Positions 43,170 through 52,430 of a stretch of DNA of 64,000 nucleotides are shown here, in pieces. The stretch is from an uncultured Pseudomonadota bacterium (GTDB lineage Bacteria > Pseudomonadota > Gammaproteobacteria > Steroidobacterales > Steroidobacteraceae), in assembly GCA_903884235.1 (NCBI GenBank), contig CAISEB010000023.1:62001-126000 (forward strand), read 5' to 3'. The stretch's first letter is position 1; each line of letters begins with the position of its first letter. The position numbers and the translations under genes were made by a program. The notes beneath the pieces are model-generated. The model was given only the letters and a program-made list of their open reading frames with translations. It had not been told where the DNA came from and made no database searches.

Positions 43170-44321
43170 GTGACCGCGTCGGGCCAGACGATCCCTCGGT
43201 TCCACGTCCATGGGACGCCGGCCGAGGTCGCAGCCGGCGTCGCCGCGGCACGCGTGGACCGCGAGGCGCTCACCATCCTGTTCGTCTCGGCCGGATACGA
43301 TCCATCCGAACTCGGCGCCGCGCTCGTCGCGCAGGGCATCCATCACGCGGTCGGTGCCACCACCAGCCGGGTGATCGGCACCGAGGGGATCGGTGACACC
43401 GGCGTGACGGGCTTCCACCTGCCGCTCGGGCGCTTCGCTGCGGCCGACGTCGTGATCGAGGATGCCGCCTCGATCGGGCTGCCGGCGTTGCGCGAGGAGG
43501 TCCGCAAGCTGCGCAAGGCGCTGGATGGGCAGGCCGGCGCTGGCGGTGGCCACCTGTTCGCATTCCTGCTCGTCGACGCGGAGGCCCGCTGCGAGGAGCG
43601 CCTTGCCGCGCTGCTCGGCATGGAGCTGAACGGGGTCCCGCTGGTGGGCGGGTCCGCGGGCGACACCTATTTCAACGAATCGACGCGTGCACCTGCCAGC
43701 ACGCCGATCCTGTACCGCGGGCGCGCCTACAAGGGTGCCGCCGTCCTCTGCCTCGTGCGGTCGGAGACACCGCTCGTCGCGTACTGCCACAATCACTACG
43801 TCCCGACGGACCAGCGCATCGTCATCACGGACGCGGACCCTGCACGACGGCTGGTGCGCACGCTCGATGGGCGCCGCGCGCTCGACGTGTACGCGCGCAA
43901 GTGCGGATTCCGCAAGGCGCCACGGGAAAGTCTCGATTTTGCACCGTACCCGCTCATGATCCGCATCGGCGGTCAGTACTACGCGCGCGGGACCCAGCGG
44001 ATCTACGCGGATGGGACGCTGGAATTCGCATGCGCGCTCGAGACGGGCCTTGTCGCTGCCCTCGGACGGCCGGGCGACATGATCGCGAGTCTCGACGAGA
44101 TGTTCCGGGCGATGCGTGCCCAGATCGGCAATCCGGACCTCGTGATCGGCCTCGATTGCGCGGCGCGCACGGCCTACATGGAGCGCAGTGGCCTCACGGC
44201 AGGCATCGCGGGGCTGCTCGGGCGCAATTCGGTGGTCGGATTCGCCTCGCTCGGCGAGCAGTTCAATACGATCCACGCGAACAACTCATTCACCTGCCTT
44301 GGCATCGCGCCGTTCCGATGA
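43170..44321 (+). CDS. FIST-domain sensory protein, NosP-like
   Basis: 383 residues from GTG 43170. FIST_N spans about 35-225 (ILFVSAGYDPSELG, VGATTSRVIG, LVGGSAGDTYF) and FIST_C the rest, ending NNSFTCLGIAPF. FIST proteins bind small ligands; NosP members bind haem, sense nitric oxide and inhibit the co-encoded kinase NahK. Here the stop overlaps the kinase start (ATGA), as expected for a NosP-NahK pair. Several His residues could serve as haem ligand, but I cannot pick one. Without haem data, an amine- or amino-acid-sensing role is equally possible. Confidence 0.85.
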   Translation: MTASGQTIPRFHVHGTPAEVAAGVAAARVDREALTILFVSAGYDPSELGAALVAQGIHHAVGATTSRVIGTEGIGDTGVTGFHLPLGRFAAADVVIEDAASIGLPALREEVRKLRKALDGQAGAGGGHLFAFLLVDAEARCEERLAALLGMELNGVPLVGGSAGDTYFNESTRAPASTPILYRGRAYKGAAVLCLVRSETPLVAYCHNHYVPTDQRIVITDADPARRLVRTLDGRRALDVYARKCGFRKAPRESLDFAPYPLMIRIGGQYYARGTQRIYADGTLEFACALETGLVAALGRPGDMIASLDEMFRAMRAQIGNPDLVIGLDCAARTAYMERSGLTAGIAGLLGRNSVVGFASLGEQFNTIHANNSFTCLGIAPFR

Positions 44322-45748
44322 AGCGCCAGCCCCCGAAGCCCGCGCCTCGCCCCAAGCGCAAGCCCCGCGCCGCGCCGGCGGTGGACTCCACGCTCAAGCG
44401 CCTGCGTGCCGACAACAGGGCGCTGCGCAAGTCCGTGAAGGCGCTCATGGACCGGGTCGAGCGGTCCGTCGACGACCAGGGCAGCGCATTCAGCTGGTTC
44501 CAGGCGGCGGCGACGCTCGAGGAGACCGTCCGCCAGCGTACGGAGCAATTCGAGCTCCTGAACCTGCGCCTGAAACGCGAGCTGGAGTCGCGGCGCGCCA
44601 TCGAGCTTGCGCTCAAGCAGGCGAAGGAGGTTGCCGACCGCGCCAATGAGACCAAGACGAAGTTCCTCGCGGCCGCGAGCCATGACCTGCGTCAGCCACT
44701 GAGCTCGGCGCTGCTGTTCCTCGAGTCGATCGACGACCGCGCGATCACCGGAGTCGATCGCGACTACCTGCAGAAGTCCCGCGTCGCGCTGGCCTCGCTC
44801 AGCAACCTGCTCGGTACACTCCTCGACGTCGCGCGACTCGATTCCGGTTCCATCGAGCCGCAGTTCGCGGACTTTCCCGTGTCAGCCGTCCTCGACCGGA
44901 TCATGCCGGAGTTCGAGGGCGTTGCCCGTTCGGCGGGTATCGACCTGCGGTTCGCGGCGTCGAGCGTATGGGTGCATTCGGACATGTACCTGCTCGAGAC
45001 CGTGCTGCGAAACCTCATCAGCAATGCGATCCGCTATACGCCGAACGGCACGGTGCTGGTGGGATGCCGTCGCCGCAAGGACGGCCTCGTGATTGCCGTC
45101 CACGACACCGGCATCGGCATCGACGCGGAGCATCTGGAGGCGATCTTCACCGCCTACTACCAGGTTCCGGCGGGTGGCCGGGGGCGCTCGCAGGGTATCG
45201 GTCTCGGCCTGTCGATCGTGGAGCGCATCGCGCTGTTGCTGAAGCTCGAGCGCGAGGTGGTTTCAGAGCCGGGTCGCGGCTCGATGTTCGCGGTGAAGGT
45301 CAGGCTCGCCCGGCGACCCGGCCGCGCGCTGGCGGGTCGCCCGACTGCCGCGGCCGCCGCTCCGGAGTGTCTGGCGCGGCCGCTGTCGATCGTCGTCATC
45401 GACGATGATGCGGGCGTCCGCCAGGGCCTCGCCGCGACGCTCGCGAAGTGGGGTCACCGGGCCATCGCCGCGGAGAGCGCGACGGACGCCGTCGTCCAGC
45501 TGATCTCGGCGGACCTCACGCCGGACCTCGTGATCAGCGACTACCACCTCGCGGACGGCGTCAAGGGAGATGCCGCGTACGACGAGGTGGCCCGCGAGTT
45601 CGACCGACCGCCGGCGTCGATCATCATGACCAGCGACCCCGATCCGAAGCTCCACGAATCGCTGCGCACGCGCGGAGTTCCGCTGGTGCCGAAGCCGCTG
45701 AACCCGTCACGGCTGCGTGCCCTCCTGGCACGGATCCCGCCTCAGTAG
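44318..45748 (+). CDS. Hybrid sensor histidine kinase, NahK/ErcS'-like
   Basis: 476 residues, no membrane segment. A basic N-terminus and coiled coil (about 25-110) lead to HisKA with H122 in SHDLRQPLSS, HATPase_c with the N-box LRNLISNAIRYTP (N232), G-boxes DTGIGI and GIGLGLS, and a C-terminal receiver with D408 in LVISDYH. PAS domains present in the Pseudomonas homologue are missing. It is translationally coupled to the FIST protein and ends tail-to-tail with the LuxR-type regulator (7 bp overlap), its probable output. Confidence 0.9.
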   Translation: MKRQPPKPAPRPKRKPRAAPAVDSTLKRLRADNRALRKSVKALMDRVERSVDDQGSAFSWFQAAATLEETVRQRTEQFELLNLRLKRELESRRAIELALKQAKEVADRANETKTKFLAAASHDLRQPLSSALLFLESIDDRAITGVDRDYLQKSRVALASLSNLLGTLLDVARLDSGSIEPQFADFPVSAVLDRIMPEFEGVARSAGIDLRFAASSVWVHSDMYLLETVLRNLISNAIRYTPNGTVLVGCRRRKDGLVIAVHDTGIGIDAEHLEAIFTAYYQVPAGGRGRSQGIGLGLSIVERIALLLKLEREVVSEPGRGSMFAVKVRLARRPGRALAGRPTAAAAAPECLARPLSIVVIDDDAGVRQGLAATLAKWGHRAIAAESATDAVVQLISADLTPDLVISDYHLADGVKGDAAYDEVAREFDRPPASIIMTSDPDPKLHESLRTRGVPLVPKPLNPSRLRALLARIPPQ

Positions 45749-46395
45749 CTGCTCCTGTCGAGCAGACGGCGCCCTTCGATGCCGGCCTGCACCCGGTTGG
45801 AGACGCCGAGCTTGCGCAGGATCGCCGAGACGTGCGCCTTGACCGTGATCTCGCTGATGCCGAGGGCCCGCGCGATGGTCTTGTTGGATTGACCGCTCGA
45901 CAGCAGTTCGAGGACCCGCTTCTGGCGCAGCGTCAGGTCCTCGCGCGGGGCGGACCGGGCATCCCGCAGTGCAGCAACAACCTCCGATGGCATGTAGGAC
46001 CCGCCTGACAGGATGACCTGCAGCGCATTGACGAGGACCTGTCGCGGGGCGGATTTCGGCACGTAGGCATTGGCGCCCCCCAGGATCACGTCGTGCATGA
46101 TCCGGGGGTCATCGACCGCGGAGACGACGACGACCGGCGTACCCGGGGCCGCCCGGCGCAGCGCGCTCAGGCACGAGAGGCCGCTGGCGCCTGGCAGGTT
46201 CAGGTCGAGCACGACAAGGTCGAACGGGTCGCGCCCGCCGACCGCATCCAGGACGTCCTGCTGTGTGCCGGCCTCGCTGATCTGCGCGCCGGGACAGGCC
46301 TGTGGAACGACGGCGCGCAGTGCGTCGCAATAAAGAGGGTGGTCGTCCGCGATCAGTACGCGGCGCGGTGGGGCGTCGGGGAGGGCGTCGGTCAT
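45742..46395 (-). CDS. LuxR/NarL-type response regulator, ErbR (AgmR)-like
   Basis: 217 residues. The receiver (about 12-130) has the acidic pair in IADDHPLY, phospho-acceptor D64 in VVLDLNLPG and a conserved Lys in YVPKSA. The HTH is LTLRQKRVLELLSSGQSNK continuing to ITVKAHVSAILRKLGV. AgmR/ErbR regulators control PQQ alcohol dehydrogenase genes in Pseudomonas. Placed between the kinase and the divergent aldehyde dehydrogenase, it probably activates the downstream aldehyde and amine oxidation genes. Confidence 0.92.
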   Translation of the reverse strand: MTDALPDAPPRRVLIADDHPLYCDALRAVVPQACPGAQISEAGTQQDVLDAVGGRDPFDLVVLDLNLPGASGLSCLSALRRAAPGTPVVVVSAVDDPRIMHDVILGGANAYVPKSAPRQVLVNALQVILSGGSYMPSEVVAALRDARSAPREDLTLRQKRVLELLSSGQSNKTIARALGISEITVKAHVSAILRKLGVSNRVQAGIEGRRLLDRSSY

Positions 46396-46547
46396 CCGGT
46401 CGGGTCCTGCCGCGGGTCGCGGGACGTGATACCAAAGTATTAGGCCCGCATGGTCCCTCTGTCTTATACAACACGCTGCGGTGCGCCGCGATACTCAAGC
46501 CTCACGACCGGCGGTCGACCCCGTCCGTATCCAGGCAGGAGAGCCCC
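46396..46547. promoter_or_regulatory. Divergent control region between response regulator and aldehyde dehydrogenase
   Basis: The 152 bp are locally AT-richer (46425-46475) than their surroundings. ATACCAAAGTAT at 46429-46440 is an imperfect palindrome (ATAC/GTAT around CAAA), and TATACA at 46465-46470 could be a -10 element for the aldehyde dehydrogenase, although no good -35 is found at 17 bp. It is the likely target of the adjacent regulator. Confidence 0.35.
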
Positions 46548-48095
46548 TTGAACACCGCAGTCCAGAACCCCTCCGCTTCCGCATCGTCGTTGGCGAACGA
46601 TCTGTCCCAGATCAGCTCCGCGAACAAGGCCTTCCTCGCGCGCAAGCATCAGCTACTGGTCGATGGCGCGTGGGTGGCAGCGGCCAGCGGCAAGACCTTC
46701 GAGGTGCGCGACCCGTCAAGCGATGCCGTGGTCACCCACTGTGCCGAGGGCGATGCAGTCGACGCCGATCGTGCGGTCGCCGCGGCCCGCCGCGCATTCG
46801 AACAGGGCGAGTGGGCGACGATGAAGCCGGTGGATCGTGAGCGCCTCCTGCACCGTCTTGCGGATCTGCTCGAGCAGCATGCGGACGAACTCGCCGAGCT
46901 CGAGGCCATCGACAATGGCAAGTCCGTGGTCATGGCCCGCTACGTCGACATCAAGCACGCGATCGATGTGTGGCGCTACATGGCCGGATGGCCGACCAAG
47001 CTCGAGGGCAAGACGCTGCCGATCTCGGGCAATCTGGTGCCGGGACAGGAATATGCGGCATTCTCGACGCGTGAGCCGATTGGCGTGGTCGCCGCGATTA
47101 TCGCCTGGAACTTCCCGCTGCTTCTTGCGACCTGGAAGAGCGCGCCGGCTCTTGCGGCCGGATGCACCGTGGTGCTGAAGCCTGCGGAGGAGACGCCGCT
47201 GACGGCGATCCGGCTCGGCGAGCTGATCACGGAGGCGGGGTTCCCGAAGGGCGTGTTCAATGTAGTGACCGGGGCGGGTCCTTCGGCAGGTGCGGCGCTG
47301 GCAGCGCATCCTGGCGTCGACAAGGTCACGTTCACCGGCTCCACGGAGGTGGGCCGCCTGATCGTCAAGGCGTCCGCCGGCAACATGAAGAAGGTCACGG
47401 TCGAACTCGGTGGCAAGTCGCCGGTGATCGTGCTCGACGATGCCGACGTTGAGGCTGCGATCGCGGGTGCGGCAGGCGCGATCTTCTTCAACCAGGGCCA
47501 GGTGTGCTGCGCCGGCTCGCGGCTGCTCGTCGCGCAACGGCACTTCGACCAGGTCGTCGAGGGCGTCGCGGGAGCCGCCAAGTCCATGAAGATGGGCCCC
47601 GGCCTCGACACGACCGCGCAGATGGGACCGCTGGTCTCATCGATCCAGCGCGAGCGTGTGTCGCGTTACCTGCAGGAAGGCCTCGCCGACGGCGCGCGTG
47701 CGCCCGTCGGCGGCAAGGCGCTGAAGACGGCCGGCTACTACGTCGAGCCCACCGTCTTCACCCACGTCAACGACAAGATGTCGATCGTCCGCGAGGAGAT
47801 CTTCGGGCCGGTCGTCGTCGCGCAGCCATTTGACGACATCGCTGACATCGCGCGCCTCGCCAACGACTCGATCTACGGACTCGGGGCGAGCATCTGGACT
47901 CGCGATGTCGGCAAGGCATTCCGCCTCGCCTCGAAGATCCGTGCGGGCAGCGTCTGGGTCAACTGCCACACGGTGCTCGACCCGAGCATGCCGTTTGGCG
48001 GCTATAAGCAATCGGGATGGGGTCGCGAGCTGGGCGGCGAGGCAGTCTATTCGTACCTCGAAAGCAAGTCCTTGTGCATCAATATCACGGGATGA
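46548..48095 (+). CDS. NAD(P)-dependent aldehyde dehydrogenase
   Basis: 515 residues from TTG 46548, chosen for CAGGAGAG just upstream and because the protein then begins in the usual place; no ATG fits. Catalytic C320 lies in NQGQVCCAGSR, the general base E286 in VELGGK, and N188 of WNFP stabilises the intermediate. The sequence is of the phenylacetaldehyde/betaine aldehyde dehydrogenase group. It follows the regulator as exaC follows the regulators in Pseudomonas, and would oxidise the aldehyde released by the amine dehydrogenase encoded downstream. Confidence 0.93.
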   Translation: MNTAVQNPSASASSLANDLSQISSANKAFLARKHQLLVDGAWVAAASGKTFEVRDPSSDAVVTHCAEGDAVDADRAVAAARRAFEQGEWATMKPVDRERLLHRLADLLEQHADELAELEAIDNGKSVVMARYVDIKHAIDVWRYMAGWPTKLEGKTLPISGNLVPGQEYAAFSTREPIGVVAAIIAWNFPLLLATWKSAPALAAGCTVVLKPAEETPLTAIRLGELITEAGFPKGVFNVVTGAGPSAGAALAAHPGVDKVTFTGSTEVGRLIVKASAGNMKKVTVELGGKSPVIVLDDADVEAAIAGAAGAIFFNQGQVCCAGSRLLVAQRHFDQVVEGVAGAAKSMKMGPGLDTTAQMGPLVSSIQRERVSRYLQEGLADGARAPVGGKALKTAGYYVEPTVFTHVNDKMSIVREEIFGPVVVAQPFDDIADIARLANDSIYGLGASIWTRDVGKAFRLASKIRAGSVWVNCHTVLDPSMPFGGYKQSGWGRELGGEAVYSYLESKSLCINITG

Positions 48096-48114
48096 CAGCA
48101 TAGTGAGATCCGAC

Positions 48115-48133
48115 GGGTCGCCGTGGGCGGCCC
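48115..48133 (+). terminator. Hairpin after the aldehyde dehydrogenase
   Basis: GGGTCGCC and GGCGGCCC (eight pairs, one G-T) with a GTG loop lie 20 bp past the stop. The arms are identical to those of the hairpin at 26542-26566. Confidence 0.55.
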
Positions 48134-48230
48134 TCATCCGAACTGAATCAGGAAAGACGGGCTGGACCGACGGCCATGGCGCATCGAACGGGTGCGCGCC
48201 GGGGCCGGCCCACAAAAAAGGGGAAGCAGC

Positions 48231-50618
48231 TTGAACACGACCACTCGAACGACCCGTTCGGCCAGATCGATCGCGCTCTCGGCCGCCATCTGTGCCGTGC
48301 TTGCGCCTGGACTCGGGGCCGCTGCGCCGGTGCCAGCGACCGAGGTCAGCTCGGGGATCGAGGAGATCGTGGTCACGGCCCAGAAGCGATCCGAGTCGCT
48401 GCAGACCGTTCCGGTCTCGATCACCGCGCTGACCAGCGCCCAGCTGGGCGAGGTCAAGCTCGATTCACCGTCCGACCTTGTTACGCAGGTCCCCAACCTG
48501 CAGGTCAACGGCATCGTCGGCGAGGGCTCGCCGCTGTTCTCGCTGCGCGGCGTGTCGATGTTCGACTACAGCCTCAACCAGTCGAGTCCGGTCGCGAGCT
48601 ACATCGACGAGGTGTACAAGGGCAACTTCGTGCTCTTTGGCGTGGAAATGTACGATCTCGCGCGCGTCGAAGTGCTGCGCGGTCCGCAGGGCACGTTGTA
48701 CGGCAAGAACACGACCGGTGGTGCGATCAACTTCATCACGAATCGCCCCGGCTTCGACACCGAGGCCAATATCAAGGTCGGAGTCGGCAACTACAACCGC
48801 CAGGAGGCCGAAGGCGCGCTGCAGTTCGCGCTGGTGCCGGACAAACTGGCCGTGCGCGTCGCTGCGACGTACACGAAGGTCGATGGCTTCATTCATAACG
48901 TCCTGCCCGGGCACCCAGACCTCGAGGGCGTGAGCCAGTGGGGTGCGCGTGCGTCGTTCCTCTACAAGGCGACCGACGATCTGACGTTCACGTTGCGCCT
49001 GTCGAAGAGTTCCCAGAACCCGTACAACTACGCGATCATGGCCGGCCGACTCGCGCCGTCGTGCGATCCGCTGGTGCCGCCTTGCTCGGCGGGCATTTCG
49101 CCCGGCGGCATTGGTTTCACGGGGTACTTCCGCACCGTGGACGGAACGGAGACCGGTCGGCCGTTGAAGGACAACGAGATTGCGCAGAATTACACGCCGC
49201 GGCGCCAGCAGGACAACGAGGCCGCGGCCCTGACGATCGAGGCGAACCTGTCCGGCGGCAACAAGCTGACGTCGATCACTTCGTGGGACGACGGCTCGCT
49301 GTTCAACCCAGAGGGCACTGATGGCGCGCCCTACACGGTCTGGAAGATCCCCTACACGGGCAAGACGAAGCAGTTGACGCAGGACCTGCGCCTGACTTCG
49401 ACGGGCGATGGTCCCCTGAGCTACATCCTCGGCGCCTACTACCAGCACGAGGTGATCTTCAACTCGACGACGAACTACGTGTTTACGGATCCCGCTTTTG
49501 GCCTGGACTGCGCCACGGACTCCTACGGCGCCGGTGGCGGCTACAACGTAGGCGTCGCGATCAACGTCGGTTGCGGCTACTACAACCGATTCGACCAGAT
49601 CCGCAACAGCTGGGCGCTCTACACCGATGATTCGTTCAAAGCCTCGGACCTGATCACCCTGCGTGTCGGGCTGCGCTACAACCACGACAACGGAGCGCAG
49701 AAGAACGCGCTCGACCAGCTGCTGAACGCGGCCGGGACGCCGATCGCGAACCTCGGATTCTTCAACACCGACTTCAGCGGCAATCCGGGACCGGACCCGA
49801 CCGGCGCGAACCTGAACGATACGCGCAGCCAGTACCTGCACAACACGGCCGTGACCGGACGCGCCGGCATTGACTTCAATGTCGCCAGGGACGAGCTGGT
49901 ATACCTGAACTACAGTCGCGGCTACCGTTCGGCGGCATTCAATTCGCAGTTCCTGTTCACGCCATCGGACTTCACGACGGTGTTGCCCGAGACTCTCGAC
50001 TCGATCGAGGCGGGGTTCAAGACGTCCTGGATGGAGCACCGCCTGCAGATCGACGGCGCCGTATTCCACTACCAGTACAAGAATCAGCAGATCATCAACG
50101 TCTACCCGACGGGGCAGCAGCCGCTCATCAATCTCGGCAAGTCCAAGATCGATGGTGGCGAGCTCGAGGTCATCGCCAAGCCGGCCCGTGACTTCACGCT
50201 CCACGCGAGCCTCGGCTTCCTCAATACCGAGGTGCAGGAGGGTACGCTGGCCACAGGCGACATCTCCGGCCAGCAGCTGCCGTACGCGCCGAAGATCTCG
50301 GGAACGGCGGGCTTCGACTGGGGGTTCGCGCATCCCGGCGATGCGACGCTGAACCTGCACGTTGATGCGAACTACAACGGCAAGCAGTTCCTGGCGCTGC
50401 CGAACGAGGATGCGATTTCGCAGAATGCCTATGCGCTGCTCAATGCGCGCCTGAGCTTTCACTCTAGCGACGGCAAGTGGGAAGTGGGCGCCTGGGGCCG
50501 CAACCTCGGCGACAAGTTCTACCTGACGAACGCCGTCGACGTTCAGGGCTTTGGCTTCGACTACCGCCACCGCGGCGTGCCGCGGATGTTCGGTGCGGAC
50601 GTCAGCTACAAGTTCTGA
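48231..50618 (+). CDS. TonB-dependent outer-membrane receptor
   Basis: 795 residues from TTG 48231 with AAGGGGAAG upstream; GTG 48192 is possible but would spoil the signal peptide (SIALSAAICAVLAPGLGAAA). The TonB-box-like IEEIVVTAQKR leads into a plug (VPVSITALTSAQLGEV, VEVLRGPQGTLYGKNTTGGAINF), then the barrel and a final strand ending FGADVSYKF. This is the large 'EIVVTAQKR' group, often placed with catabolic genes for hydrophobic or aromatic substrates. Between the aldehyde dehydrogenase and qhp genes, it may import the amine or a compound that yields it. Confidence 0.93.
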   Translation: MNTTTRTTRSARSIALSAAICAVLAPGLGAAAPVPATEVSSGIEEIVVTAQKRSESLQTVPVSITALTSAQLGEVKLDSPSDLVTQVPNLQVNGIVGEGSPLFSLRGVSMFDYSLNQSSPVASYIDEVYKGNFVLFGVEMYDLARVEVLRGPQGTLYGKNTTGGAINFITNRPGFDTEANIKVGVGNYNRQEAEGALQFALVPDKLAVRVAATYTKVDGFIHNVLPGHPDLEGVSQWGARASFLYKATDDLTFTLRLSKSSQNPYNYAIMAGRLAPSCDPLVPPCSAGISPGGIGFTGYFRTVDGTETGRPLKDNEIAQNYTPRRQQDNEAAALTIEANLSGGNKLTSITSWDDGSLFNPEGTDGAPYTVWKIPYTGKTKQLTQDLRLTSTGDGPLSYILGAYYQHEVIFNSTTNYVFTDPAFGLDCATDSYGAGGGYNVGVAINVGCGYYNRFDQIRNSWALYTDDSFKASDLITLRVGLRYNHDNGAQKNALDQLLNAAGTPIANLGFFNTDFSGNPGPDPTGANLNDTRSQYLHNTAVTGRAGIDFNVARDELVYLNYSRGYRSAAFNSQFLFTPSDFTTVLPETLDSIEAGFKTSWMEHRLQIDGAVFHYQYKNQQIINVYPTGQQPLINLGKSKIDGGELEVIAKPARDFTLHASLGFLNTEVQEGTLATGDISGQQLPYAPKISGTAGFDWGFAHPGDATLNLHVDANYNGKQFLALPNEDAISQNAYALLNARLSFHSSDGKWEVGAWGRNLGDKFYLTNAVDVQGFGFDYRHRGVPRMFGADVSYKF

Positions 50619-50662
50619 GTGCCGTTTGAGGGGGAGATCCGCGTGCGGTGCGGGTCCGCAGG

Positions 50663-50683
50663 CGGGCGGCCGATGGCCGCCCG
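50663..50683 (+). terminator. Strong hairpin between TonB receptor and the acyl-CoA ligase/qhp operon
   Basis: CGGGCGGCC and GGCCGCCCG form a perfect 9-bp stem around GAT, 45 bp after the receptor stop and 46 bp before the ligase start. It may end the receptor transcript or attenuate read-through into the qhp genes. Confidence 0.55.
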
Positions 50684-50710
50684 TCGTCCGCCGCTGCAGT
50701 CGTGGCAGGC

Positions 50711-50721
50711 GGGGGGGGGGG
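50711..50721 (+). repeat. Run of eleven G just before the acyl-CoA ligase start
   Basis: Eleven consecutive G at 50711-50721 end nine bases before ATG 50730 and abut its ribosome-binding site (GAAGTGG). Length changes would alter the spacing or structure of the leader, not the reading frame. Confidence 0.8.
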
Positions 50722-50729
50722 AAGTGGTC

Positions 50730-52430
50730 ATGACGGCGGACACATTCATGCCGAGCCTGGTCACCGGCGACCGTGGACGACCGCTGCTCGAGCTCACGGT
50801 TGACGCGGTGCTGCGCGCGGCGGTTGCCGCAGATCCGGGCCGCCCCGCCCTGATTGCACCGCAGCAGGGCGTGCGCCTCTCCTACGCGCAGCTCGATGCC
50901 GAGGTTGAGCGGCTCGGGCGCGGATTCCTCGCTGCCGGTCTCGTGCCTGGCGACCGCATCGGCATCTGGGCGCCCAATCGTCCAGAGTGGTTCCTAACGA
51001 TGTTCGCCGCCGCCCGTGCCGGGCTCGTGCTGGTGAACGTCAATCCTGCCTACAGGACTTCCGAGCTTGAATTCGCCCTGCGCCACGTCGGCTGTCGGGC
51101 ACTGGCCTATCCGGCACAGTTCAAGACCAGCGACTACGCGGGCATGCTCGCGGGGCTCATTCCCGAGCTCGCTTCCGCGCAGCCCGGCCGCCTGTCGGCG
51201 GCGCGGTTCCCGGAGCTTCGGCTGCTGATCCAGATCGATGGCGAGCCCGCTCCGGGCACGATGGGATTCAAGGACGTGGCCGCGCTCGGCGCGCAGTCCG
51301 GCGGTGAACCGCTGGCGGGCATATCGGCGCGCGTCGGTTACCTCGATCCGTACAACATCCAATTCACGAGCGGCACGACCGGCTTGCCCAAGGGCGCGAC
51401 GCTCACTCACTTCAATATCGTCAACAATGGCTATTTCGTTGGCGAAGCGCTGCGGCTGACGCCGGATGATCGTGTCTGCATCCCGGTACCGATGTACCAC
51501 TGCTTCGGCATGGTTCTCGGCGTCCTCGCGGCGGTGACGCATGGTGCGACCGTCGTGTACCCGAGCGAGGCCTTCGACCCGCTCGCGGTTCTCGAGACCG
51601 TCTCGGTCGAAAGCTGCACGGTCCTGCATGGCGTGCCGACGATGTTCATTGCCGAACTCGAGCACCCGAGGTTCCGGGAGTTCGACCTCTCGTCGCTGCG
51701 CACGGGGATCATGGCCGGATCGCCGTGCCCCGTGGCGGTGATGAAGCGCGTGGTCTCCGAGATGCACATGCCGGAGGTGACCATCTGCTACGGCATGACC
51801 GAAACGAGCCCGGTGTCCTTCCAGAGCAGTACCGACGATCCGCTCGAACGACGGGTCAGCACGGTCGGGCGCGTCCATCCCCATGTCGAGGTCAAGATCG
51901 TCGATGCGGCCGGCGAGGTCACGCCCCGTGGCGTTCCAGGGGAGCTGCTCACCCGCGGCTATAGCGTGATGACCGGCTACTGGAACGATCCCGAGCGCAC
52001 GCGCGATGCCATCGATGGCGGCGGCTGGATGCATACCGGCGACATCGCGGTCATCGATGCCGAGGGATACTGCAACATCGTCGGTCGGGTGAAGGACATG
52101 ATCATCCGCGGCGGCGAGAACATCTCGCCACGCGAGGTCGAGGAGTTCCTCTACCGCCATCCGGCCGTGCTCGATGTGGCGGTGGTCGGTGTGCCGGACA
52201 GCAAGTATGGCGAGGAGGTCTGTGCCTGCATCCGCCTGCGCGAGGGCACGGCAGTCACGGAGGAGGAGATCCGCGACTTCTGCCGAGGGCAGATCGCCCA
52301 CTACAAGGTCCCGCGCTACGTGCGCTTCCTTGACGGATTTCCGATGACGGTGACCGGAAAGGTGCAGAAGTTCCTGATCCGTGAGCAATTGCGTGCAGAT
52401 CTCGGCCTCGTCGAGGAACAGCACGCGTGA
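50730..52430 (+). CDS. AMP-forming fatty/aryl acyl-CoA ligase, first gene of the qhp operon
   Basis: 566 residues from ATG 50730; the frame is open to 50619, but that part reads as non-coding. P-loop [31 protein letters not shown] and the final [10 protein letters not shown] lysine motif are all present. It resembles FadD3-like and medium-chain acyl-CoA ligases. The stop overlaps the qhpG start (GTGA), so it is translated with the amine dehydrogenase genes and probably activates the carboxylic acid formed from the amine via the aldehyde. Confidence 0.92.
   Translation: MTADTFMPSLVTGDRGRPLLELTVDAVLRAAVAADPGRPALIAPQQGVRLSYAQLDAEVERLGRGFLAAGLVPGDRIGIWAPNRPEWFLTMFAAARAGLVLVNVNPAYRTSELEFALRHVGCRALAYPAQFKTSDYAGMLAGLIPELASAQPGRLSAARFPELRLLIQIDGEPAPGTMGFKDVAALGAQSGGEPLAGISARVGYLDPYNIQFTSGTTGLPKGATLTHFNIVNNGYFVGEALRLTPDDRVCIPVPMYHCFGMVLGVLAAVTHGATVVYPSEAFDPLAVLETVSVESCTVLHGVPTMFIAELEHPRFREFDLSSLRTGIMAGSPCPVAVMKRVVSEMHMPEVTICYGMTETSPVSFQSSTDDPLERRVSTVGRVHPHVEVKIVDAAGEVTPRGVPGELLTRGYSVMTGYWNDPERTRDAIDGGGWMHTGDIAVIDAEGYCNIVGRVKDMIIRGGENISPREVEEFLYRHPAVLDVAVVGVPDSKYGEEVCACIRLREGTAVTEEEIRDFCRGQIAHYKVPRYVRFLDGFPMTVTGKVQKFLIREQLRADLGLVEEQHA

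Noticed and set aside
48465-50570. A 701-codon open frame opposite the TonB receptor
   Set aside because: The plus-strand receptor has clear plug and barrel motifs; the antisense product has composition typical of a shadow frame.
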